DNA of 5,211 nucleotides from an uncultured Lachnospiraceae bacterium (lineage in GTDB: Bacteria; Bacillota_A; Clostridia; Lachnospirales; Lachnospiraceae), in contig CAMYVI010000196.1 in NCBI GenBank assembly GCA_947302185.1, positions 1 to 5,211 on the forward strand. Reading direction: 5' to 3'. This document shows, one piece after another, positions 1 to 4,733 of the stretch. The notes under the pieces were generated by a model. It searched no databases, was not told the DNA's origin, and saw only the letters and a program-made list of their open reading frames with translations. A program made the position numbers and the translations under genes. Position 1 is the stretch's first letter. Each line of letters begins with the position of its first letter.

Positions 1-226
1 TTTTCGTAATTTTTATGTTGTCCGGGTAACCGTCACGCGGTATACTTGTAAACGGATGGAGTATTGCCCCGCAGGCGGTAAGCCGCGTTATTTCATCCCT
101 TAATTCCCGCGCATTCTGCGCAACACGCATGCCGGTGTATCCACACACTTTCCTGCATGCCAATTTTCCACAGACCAGACAGTGTTCATATCCGGCGGTA
201 ATCCGGCTGAAATCTTTCGACTGCTC
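1..226 (-). pseudogene. Possible remnant or partial gene with a Cys-rich CitX-like tail
   Basis: This minus-strand frame is open for 75 codons from just after a TAA at 229-227 to the left window edge, with no in-frame ATG until 130-128 and no convincing ribosome binding site there. The translation has a cysteine cluster, CLVCGKLACRKVC, at 181-143, followed by an amphipathic stretch ending RELRDEITRL. From memory, the C-termini of CitX (apo-citrate lyase phosphoribosyl-dephospho-CoA transferase) carry a similar C-L-x-C...C motif and then an HSVEEL-type helix. A neighbouring frame just upstream reads KISAGLPPD, which resembles the residues that precede that motif in CitX, so a frameshift is conceivable. 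This is an inference from a short stretch. It could equally be a chance open frame or the 5' end of an unrelated gene. Apart from this frame, 1-332 shows only the ribosome binding site and a weak promoter for the next gene. Confidence 0.22.
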
Positions 227-332
227 TTACCGGACAGGTCATCCTCCTCCATTTTCCGACAGTTCGGCCGTATCCGTACAGATAGCGCTGTGAAACAGCA
301 AACTGCGTATCATTACTGACAAGGAGTTCAAG

Positions 333-1181
333 ATGAAAGTAATTATTACCGATGATTTCGATCTGAGAAAAATTGCGATAAGCGGTCAATGTTTCCGAGT
401 GAAGCATCTCGACAACGGTTACCGGAGGTTCATATGCCGCGATGAAGTATGCTATATAAAAGCGCTTCCCGATGCTTTTGAGTATGATGTAATATGCTCT
501 CCCGACTCGTGGGATACATTTTGGGTCGACTATTTCGATCTGGACCGGGATTATCAGGAGATCAGGGAGAGTATCATAACAGATAATCTGTTCATTCAGA
601 AGGCCGTGCGGGAAGGTACCGGAATCCGTGTGCTGCGGCAGGATCCCTGGGAGATGCTCATAACTTTTATTATCTCACAGAGGAAAAACATACCTTCCAT
701 TCGGAAAACGGTAGAATGGCTGTCAAATCATGCAGGCCACGAGATCAGGACGCCTTTTGAAGTGGTCCGCTCATTTCCCACTCCTGAAGAATTAGTGAGT
801 TTCGGAACGAAAGGGCTCGAGTCTGCTTCTCTCGGTTACCGGCTGCCTTACATAGAAGATGCCATCGCAAGAGTATACGGCGGCGTTCTGGATCTCAATA
901 AGCTCGATGCGCTCGAAGACGACGAACTCGTTGAAGCTCTTATGAAAGTACACGGCGTCGGAATCAAAGTCGCGAACTGTGTCAGCCTCTTCGCCTATGG
1001 CAGAGTCTCGCGCACGCCGATCGACACCTGGATACGCCGTATGATAGCCGAGGAGTGCAGCGGGTGCGATCCCTTCCCGGGATTCGGCGACATAGCCGGA
1101 ATCGTACAGCAATATGTCTTCTATACGGAACAGCTCCACAAGTATGATAACGCTCCCAAAGCATACGCAGACGGAATCTGA
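333..1181 (+). CDS. ogg: 8-oxoguanine DNA glycosylase/AP lyase, OGG1-like
   Basis: This 282-residue protein of the HhH-GPD superfamily is a bifunctional base-excision repair enzyme, expected to remove 8-oxoguanine opposite cytosine and then nick the abasic strand. An OGG-type N-terminal domain (about 1-105) carries SGQCFR at 17-22, where Gly18 matches the human OGG1 glycine that contacts the N7 hydrogen. The HhH motif (about 203-227) reads HGVGIKVANC with catalytic Lys212 (OGG1 Lys249), and the catalytic Asp231 lies in TPIDTWIRR (OGG1 Asp268). Gln259 and Phe263 in AGIVQQYVF match OGG1 Gln315 and Phe319, which sandwich and recognise the oxidised base. The OGG1 segment SSNNNI is SQRKNI here (115-120), so the helix-filling asparagine is replaced by Arg117. 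The ATG follows AAGGAG at 321-326 with a 6-base gap. A possible -10 (TATCAT, 308-313) has no good -35. The gene appears monocistronic. The family is clear; substrate preference is inferred from aligned residues. Confidence 0.9.
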   Translation: MKVIITDDFDLRKIAISGQCFRVKHLDNGYRRFICRDEVCYIKALPDAFEYDVICSPDSWDTFWVDYFDLDRDYQEIRESIITDNLFIQKAVREGTGIRVLRQDPWEMLITFIISQRKNIPSIRKTVEWLSNHAGHEIRTPFEVVRSFPTPEELVSFGTKGLESASLGYRLPYIEDAIARVYGGVLDLNKLDALEDDELVEALMKVHGVGIKVANCVSLFAYGRVSRTPIDTWIRRMIAEECSGCDPFPGFGDIAGIVQQYVFYTEQLHKYDNAPKAYADGI

Positions 1182-1283
1182 CCGGTCTTGCCGGAACACA
1201 GCTCGGACAGCGGACCGGCGAATCACAGATGTATGCGTCTGATTGTCGCTTTTTCACATGCTGCGGATTTTCGTTTTTTCATG

Positions 1284-1312
1284 TTGACATATCAGGCAGA
1301 AGCTGTTATTGT
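1284..1312 (+). promoter_or_regulatory. Sigma-70/SigA-type promoter for the lysine riboswitch-dapA transcript
   Basis: A perfect -35 TTGACA (1284-1289) is followed by a 17-base spacer and a -10 TATTGT (1307-1312, four of six consensus bases). The start of transcription would fall near 1319, only a few bases before the aptamer's first paired strand, as expected for a riboswitch leader. Confidence 0.75.
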
Positions 1313-1324
1313 AGTTCAAAGTAA

Positions 1325-1490
1325 GAGGTAGAGGTTGCGTGTTTTATCAGTAATATCCCGGATGTGGCAGGCACAGAAGACGGGAAATGAAAGGAAAACA
1401 CGCCGAAAGGTTCTTTCTCCTGCGGAAAGAATACTTGGGCGTACAGCTAAGAACTGTACGACTGTCATCTGGAAAGATGGGGCGCTATCC
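1325..1490 (+). promoter_or_regulatory. Lysine riboswitch (L box) aptamer upstream of dapA
   Basis: The leader RNA matches the L-box consensus in order. The closing stem P1 pairs GGTAG (1327-1331) with CTATC (1485-1489). The conserved AGAGG..GCG follows the 5' strand of P1. P2 pairs 1337-1345 with 1395-1403 (nine perfect pairs) and carries an inner CCCG/CGGG stem (1357-1360 with 1381-1384). The GCCGAAAGG core is at 1402-1410. P3 pairs 1411-1417 with 1425-1431, P4 pairs GTACAG (1441-1446) with CTGTAC (1454-1459), and P5 pairs CATCT (1466-1470) with AGATG (1475-1479). The final GGGCGCTATC parallels the 3' end of the Bacillus subtilis lysC element. In this family lysine binding stabilises P1 and switches expression off, which fits feedback control of dapA. 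P3 and the P2 arm are compact relative to the B. subtilis example. Confidence 0.93.
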
Positions 1491-1520
1491 AAAGATACAG
1501 GCAATCTTTGATGTCGTCCC
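1479..1520 (+). promoter_or_regulatory. Antiterminator helix of the lysine riboswitch
   Basis: Bases 1479-1496 can pair with 1504-1520 around the seven-base loop 1497-1503. This gives sixteen pairs (two of them G-U), interrupted only by a C1485/U1514 mismatch and a bulged C1490. The helix uses the 3' strand of aptamer P1 (1485-1489) and the whole 5' arm of the terminator (1511-1520). It therefore cannot coexist with either the lysine-bound aptamer or the terminator. This is read by hand pairing, not by folding software. Confidence 0.75.
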
Positions 1521-1539
1521 TTCGGGACGGCATTTTTTT
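1511..1539 (+). terminator. Intrinsic terminator of the lysine riboswitch
   Basis: A ten-pair stem (1511-1520 with 1524-1533, one G-U pair) closes on a TTC loop, and the 3' arm runs into a tract of seven T at 1533-1539. It ends 17 bases before the dapA start codon, so termination here would silence dapA. The dapA ribosome binding site lies just beyond it. Confidence 0.9.
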
Positions 1540-1555
1540 GTGAAAGGAGAACTCA

Positions 1556-2440
1556 ATGGCTATTTTCAAGGGTGCGGGAGTCGCGATCGCCACTCCGTTT
1601 TTCGAGGACGGTTCTGTCAATTATGAGGAATTCGGCAGGCTGATCGAGTTCCAGATCGCAAATGACACCGATGCAATAATCGTCTGCGGCACTACAGGTG
1701 AATCCGCAACACTCTCGGAACAGGAACATATCGACGTTATCAAATACTGTATTGATAAGGTCGCGAAAAGGATTCCGGTCATCGCGGGCACAGGTTCAAA
1801 CAGCACCGAAACTGCGGTCATGCTTTCCGGAGAGGCTGAGAAGGCAGGTGCCGACGGGCTTCTGTTAGTCTCCCCTTATTACAATAAAGCAACCCAGAAA
1901 GGCCTGATAAAGCATTACACGACAGTAGCTGCGGCGGTCAGTATTCCGATCATTCTTTACAATGTACCGAGCCGCACAGGCTGCAATATACTTCCGGCTA
2001 CAGCCGTAGAACTTTGCAGGAATGTACCGAACATTGTCGGTATCAAGGACGCCACGGGAAATATCAGTCAGACCATTGAGATGATGCGCCTCGCAGACGG
2101 CTGTATCGATCTGTATTCCGGCAATGACGATCAGGTCCTTCCGCTTCTTGCATGCGGCGGAATAGGAGTTATCTCCGTTCTCTCCAACATAGCTCCGAAT
2201 TATACACACGATATATGCGCAAAATTCTTTGAGGGAGACATTGCCGGCAGCAGAAAGATGCAGTATGACGCAATTCCGCTGATCAACGCCCTGTTCTGCG
2301 AAGTCAATCCCATTCCGGTCAAGACGGCTCTGAAATATATAGGATTTGAAGCAGGTCCCATGCGTATGCCTCTCACGGATATGGAAGAGGAAAATGCATC
2401 ACGCCTGAAAAAAGAAATGGAAAACTTCGGCCTGATCTGA
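1556..2440 (+). CDS. dapA: 4-hydroxy-tetrahydrodipicolinate synthase
   Basis: This enzyme condenses pyruvate with aspartate-4-semialdehyde in the cytoplasm, the first committed step towards diaminopimelate (peptidoglycan) and lysine. The 294-residue length is typical. It is a class I aldolase TIM barrel, normally a homotetramer. Visible signatures are CGTTGES (44-50) with active-site Thr46/Thr47, the SPYYNK tyrosines at 108-109, LYNVPSRTG with Tyr135 (proton relay) and Arg140 (semialdehyde carboxylate binding), and VGIKDATGN with Lys164, the Schiff-base lysine. The start is fixed by AAAGGAG (1543-1549) six bases before the ATG. The gene sits alone behind a lysine riboswitch and terminator, so it should be repressed when lysine is abundant; the riboswitch also excludes sister aldolases such as N-acetylneuraminate lyase as the function. 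The stop codon is embedded in a terminator shared with the opposing operon. Nothing looks truncated or degenerate. Confidence 0.97.
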   Translation: MAIFKGAGVAIATPFFEDGSVNYEEFGRLIEFQIANDTDAIIVCGTTGESATLSEQEHIDVIKYCIDKVAKRIPVIAGTGSNSTETAVMLSGEAEKAGADGLLLVSPYYNKATQKGLIKHYTTVAAAVSIPIILYNVPSRTGCNILPATAVELCRNVPNIVGIKDATGNISQTIEMMRLADGCIDLYSGNDDQVLPLLACGGIGVISVLSNIAPNYTHDICAKFFEGDIAGSRKMQYDAIPLINALFCEVNPIPVKTALKYIGFEAGPMRMPLTDMEEENASRLKKEMENFGLI

Positions 2441-2452
2441 TACGATCAGGCC
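2429..2452. terminator. Bidirectional terminator shared by dapA and the opposing channel gene
   Basis: A perfect nine-pair inverted repeat, GGCCTGATC (2429-2437) and GATCAGGCC (2444-2452), has a six-base loop containing the dapA stop codon; the opposing gene's stop codon lies in the right arm. The plus-strand exit is only moderately T-rich (ATTT at 2457-2460). The minus-strand exit reads GAAGTTTTCC and then another T-run. It may act on both strands, with modest efficiency. Confidence 0.65.
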
Positions 2453-3402
2453 TCCGATTTCTGAAACACCAGGATATCACCTTCTCTGACAATCACCTGA
2501 TCGGTCGCAAGCAGAACTGCCCCTTCCCTGACAAGTACAGCCACGTCTATCTTATTGTCATTTTCTATTTCCATAATTCCGCGGTCCCGAAACGGGCTTT
2601 TCTTATCTACAGTAACACTGATCGTCTGACGCTTCTCAACATGAGAGTTCTGCGCGCTCTGCATCTGTGTGTACTGTTCGACAAAACCTGCGGAGATAAT
2701 ACCTGTCGGAATCGCCACCGCTCCGACGCCGAGAAAGGTTATCACAACGGCCATGATCCTGCCCAGAAGAGTGACGGGATAGATATCTCCGTATCCTACG
2801 GTAAAAATAGTCGCCACGCTCCACCATATTCCCGAAAATGCATTTTGAAAGACATCCGGCTGGGCAGTGTGCTCCACGCTGTACATGCAGAGCGACGCCG
2901 CAAGAATCAGAACCAGAATAATGAACACGGATGAAAAAATCTGATTCTTTTTTTCGTTCAGGACCGTGGTGATAACGTTAAAAGAGTCATATGTCGCATT
3001 CAGGCGGAACAAGTGAAAGATTCTGACCACCCGCAGCATACGGAAAGCAGCAAATCCATACAGAAAGAAAAACGGAAGAATCGTCATCAGGTCGACAATG
3101 CCGTCAAATGAACCCAGAAATTTCAAGCTCGCCCTGCGGCCGTCCAATTCAGGGTAAAGATATTCAGCCGTCCAGATCCGAAGAGCATACTCAACGCAAA
3201 AAATGCATATTGTAACGGCTTCGATTAAATCCAGAATCTCCGAATACTTCTCAAATTCATCAAATGTACTCATGACCAGCGACGTGATATTCAGCAAAAT
3301 TGCGATCACGATTATTATGTCAAAAGAACGGCTCACAATGTCTTCCCGATTACCGATCTGTATTATGTCAAATATTCTTTTCTTAATCTGCTTTTGTTCC
3401 AT
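2446..3402 (-). CDS. Six-TM voltage-gated potassium channel with TrkA-C-like tail
   Basis: The 318-residue protein is an integral membrane ion channel of the voltage-gated superfamily. Likely helices are S1 26-46, S2 57-79, S3 98-116, S4 118-134, S5 154-175, the pore helix about 187-200 and S6 213-240. S4 has arginines at 121, 124 and 127, plus 133, in the every-third spacing of a voltage sensor. The filter TVGYGD (201-206) is the canonical potassium signature. After S6 a linker leads to a short soluble domain (about 260-318) ending in ATDQVIVREGDILVF, which resembles the C-terminal beta-rich half of RCK/TrkA regulatory domains; no nucleotide-binding TrkA-N half is present. Potassium selectivity is well supported, but voltage gating and the ligand of the tail are inferred. 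It starts six bases after the barstar stop codon with a weak GAAGAG-type ribosome binding site, so it is probably translated from the nuclease-inhibitor transcript. Confidence 0.93.
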   Translation of the reverse strand: MEQKQIKKRIFDIIQIGNREDIVSRSFDIIIVIAILLNITSLVMSTFDEFEKYSEILDLIEAVTICIFCVEYALRIWTAEYLYPELDGRRASLKFLGSFDGIVDLMTILPFFFLYGFAAFRMLRVVRIFHLFRLNATYDSFNVITTVLNEKKNQIFSSVFIILVLILAASLCMYSVEHTAQPDVFQNAFSGIWWSVATIFTVGYGDIYPVTLLGRIMAVVITFLGVGAVAIPTGIISAGFVEQYTQMQSAQNSHVEKRQTISVTVDKKSPFRDRGIMEIENDNKIDVAVLVREGAVLLATDQVIVREGDILVFQKSEA

Positions 3403-3408
3403 GTCTCT

Positions 3409-3687
3409 TCAGTCTTCTTCCAAAAATAATATCCTCAGACGGGGATTATCCTCCTCAGCCGCCTTGCACATTGCCTTCAATGCACGATAGTATTTACCGA
3501 GCGCCTCCTCAACGCCATCTTCCGTTATGAACTCAATGACTCTTTCTTCAGAGGATTCTGTGAGAATATCAAAGAGAGCGTCGAGGTTCCTTCCGTAATA
3601 ATCCGGAAGCGGCAGTACGTTTGCGATCTTCCGGTGCAGGTCCTCTCTCGTTCTCACGTCCCTGATATCTATTCTGTATATAAACAT
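3409..3687 (-). CDS. Barstar-family ribonuclease inhibitor
   Basis: This small acidic cytosolic protein (92 residues from this start) should bind and block the active site of the ribonuclease encoded just upstream. The core LPDYYGRNLDALFD matches barstar LPEYYGENLDALWD. It keeps the two tyrosines (30, 31), Asn34, Asp36 and Asp40, the last equivalent to barstar Asp39, which plugs the barnase active site; barstar Trp38 is Phe39 here. The C-terminal beta strand RLRILFLEED is also family-like. An ATG two codons earlier (3693, overlapping the nuclease stop as ATGA) is possible. However, the strong GGGGAGG lies only one base from it and seven bases from the ATG at 3687. The 3687 start also gives exactly the same N-terminal length as barstar up to its DLH. 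Being second in the operon, directly after the nuclease gene, it is an immunity gene. Confidence 0.92.
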   Translation of the reverse strand: MFIYRIDIRDVRTREDLHRKIANVLPLPDYYGRNLDALFDILTESSEERVIEFITEDGVEEALGKYYRALKAMCKAAEEDNPRLRILFLEED

Positions 3688-3689
3688 AA

Positions 3690-4367
3690 TCATTCCTCCC
3701 CATACAGCAGTTCGAAGTGTTCATAATGGTCACCGGTGTAATAAATCAGACCGTCGTTTGAAAAAATAATCCGCTTGGACCCTCGCTTTTTCCTGCCCAA
3801 AGTATCTATGTCACACTCGTGGTATTCGCGCCCTCTCTTCTCCGGCAGCAGACCTTCGTAGTTCCCGAAAAAATCTCCGCCGATACATTTGCCCGGTGCA
3901 TACGGTTCGAGAGCCCCCCCTGTCCATCCAAGCTTTTTGGCCTGCTTTTTCGTAATAAAATTACCGGGAAGCTCACCGTATGTATAAATATACAGGGCAA
4001 CGTCATCTTTGCTCGTATAGACTCCGTCTTTGTCGATCACGGCCTTCGAGCCGGATATCTCCCCGACAGTCGATTCGCCGTCAGCATCGGAAAATGTCAG
4101 CAACGTGCTGCTGTCATTCGAGTAAGATTCGTCAGTACTTTCCTCTGCCTGACCGTAGACCTTCTGACCCGAATCGCTTTCGGTATACTCGGCAAATTCT
4201 TCCGCAACAGACGCACCGCTATCCTGCGTTACTTCCGCGAAGTCACTGCCGGCGGATAAATCGGCACCTGTGCCCGCCGCCCGGCCGCAGCCGATAAGCC
4301 CTGCCATAAGTATGAGCACGGCAAAAATAACGCTTATAATGACCGACCGTATTTTTCTGATCCGCAT
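3690..4367 (-). CDS. Barnase-family ribonuclease, predicted lipoprotein
   Basis: The 225-residue protein is a guanyl-preferring (barnase/N1-family) endoribonuclease with an export signal. Residues 1-26 are a signal peptide (MRIRKIR, then a long hydrophobic core) ending in the lipobox LIGC, so Cys27 is probably lipid-modified and the enzyme tethered outside the membrane. Residues 28-110 form a Ser/Asp/Glu/Thr-rich, probably disordered linker. The nuclease domain, about 115-225, aligns along nearly all of mature barnase: ELPGNFITKKQA, APGKCIGGDFF, HECDID, RIIFSNDGLIYYTGDHY. It keeps Lys140 (barnase Lys27), Glu184 (Glu73, general base), Arg195 and Arg199 (Arg83, Arg87) and His214 (His102, general acid). 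It should therefore cleave RNA. Its stop overlaps or nearly touches the barstar start, as in an effector-immunity pair. The start has AGGAGGT about ten bases upstream. A run of seven G (3914-3920) lies within the domain. Lipidation is a prediction from the motif. Confidence 0.93.
   Translation of the reverse strand: MRIRKIRSVIISVIFAVLILMAGLIGCGRAAGTGADLSAGSDFAEVTQDSGASVAEEFAEYTESDSGQKVYGQAEESTDESYSNDSSTLLTFSDADGESTVGEISGSKAVIDKDGVYTSKDDVALYIYTYGELPGNFITKKQAKKLGWTGGALEPYAPGKCIGGDFFGNYEGLLPEKRGREYHECDIDTLGRKKRGSKRIIFSNDGLIYYTGDHYEHFELLYGEE
3695..3701 (-). promoter_or_regulatory. Ribosome binding site that decides the barstar start
   Basis: On the minus strand this reads GGGGAGG. It sits seven bases before ATG 3687-3685 but only one base before ATG 3693-3691, so the inner start is favoured. 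It lies inside the last codons of the nuclease gene, giving translational coupling of toxin and inhibitor. Confidence 0.75.
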
Positions 4368-4418
4368 AGATTCACAGACCTCCTCTTCCCGAATAACTTT
4401 ACCGATGTCAACGCTCTT

Positions 4419-4449
4419 ATTATCTCACATAACTGCTGACTTGTGTCAT
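4419..4449 (-). promoter_or_regulatory. Candidate promoter for the nuclease-inhibitor-channel operon
   Basis: On the minus strand an extended -10, TGAGATAAT (4427-4419), matches TATAAT in five of six bases and has the upstream TG. The best -35 (ATGACA, 4449-4444) is 19 bases away, so the promoter would rely on the extended -10. Transcription would start near 4412, leaving a leader of about 45 bases that contains the strong ribosome binding site at 4385-4378. Confidence 0.4.
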
Positions 4450-4486
4450 CAATTTAGCCAAAAATAAAACATATTCCTCCCTTTAA

Positions 4487-4515
4487 TTGACAAAGTTCAC
4501 AAAAGCATTTAATAT
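4487..4515 (+). promoter_or_regulatory. Promoter for the phosphohexomutase gene
   Basis: A perfect -35 TTGACA (4487-4492), 17-base spacer and -10 TAATAT (4510-4515, four of six) sit in AT-rich DNA. Transcription would start near 4522, leaving a leader of about 210 bases before the ATG at 4734. It is divergent from the nuclease operon promoter. Confidence 0.55.
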
Positions 4516-4570
4516 TATTTGTAAGAATGTTTGCGACCTAAAACCACGCAGAATTCAGTAAACACGGCAT

Positions 4571-4599
4571 TATCCTATGAATTCCGGCACTTCAGGATA
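4571..4599 (+). other. Hairpin in the phosphohexomutase leader
   Basis: TATCCT (4571-4576) pairs with AGGATA (4594-4599), and GAA (4579-4581) with TTC (4591-4593), leaving a two-base bulge and a nine-base loop. There is no T tract, so it is not a terminator. Its role is unknown. Confidence 0.4.
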
Positions 4600-4691
4600 C
4601 ACAGAAAACGGGTCCGGAACTCTATATTTTCTTGTTGATAAACTGATAACGTGTATTTCAGGTCCGGCATATGGAAACAGAATAATGACAG

Positions 4692-4715
4692 GATACGGCT
4701 TTATTCGGCCGTATC
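4692..4715 (+). other. Hairpin directly upstream of the phosphohexomutase ribosome binding site
   Basis: GATACGGC (4692-4699) and GCCGTATC (4708-4715) form eight perfect pairs around an eight-base loop. The stem ends five bases before GGAGGG (4721-4725 and on), with no T tract. It could stabilise the 5' end of the message or affect ribosome access; no known riboswitch class was recognised. Confidence 0.5.
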
Positions 4716-4733
4716 GGAATGGAGGGATGTAAA

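Noticed and set aside
186..407. 73-codon minus-strand frame over the start of the glycosylase gene
   Set aside because: It crosses the well-supported glycosylase start and ribosome binding site, has no recognisable domain, and no ribosome binding site of its own.
1221..1255. Imperfect hairpin followed by five T after the glycosylase gene, considered as its terminator
   Set aside because: The stem is broken (about seven pairs with two unpaired bases and an eight-base loop) and the T run is short and separated by GTCGC; too weak to call.
792..1257. Two long minus-strand frames (144 and 91 codons) antisense to the glycosylase gene
   Set aside because: Composition is arginine/cysteine-rich without domains, and they lie opposite the conserved catalytic region of an intact gene.
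1387..1626. 79-codon plus-strand frame across the lysine riboswitch
   Set aside because: It spans the structured aptamer and terminator and ends inside dapA in another frame; no ribosome binding site was seen.
3819..4297. Plus-strand frames of 146 and 105 codons opposite the nuclease gene
   Set aside because: They are antisense to conserved barnase residues, overlap each other in different frames, and have no domain or ribosome binding site.
4406..4411. Perfect minus-strand TTGACA close to the nuclease gene
   Set aside because: At 16-18 bases downstream the sequence is GAAGAG-like, part of the ribosome binding site region, with no -10 element.
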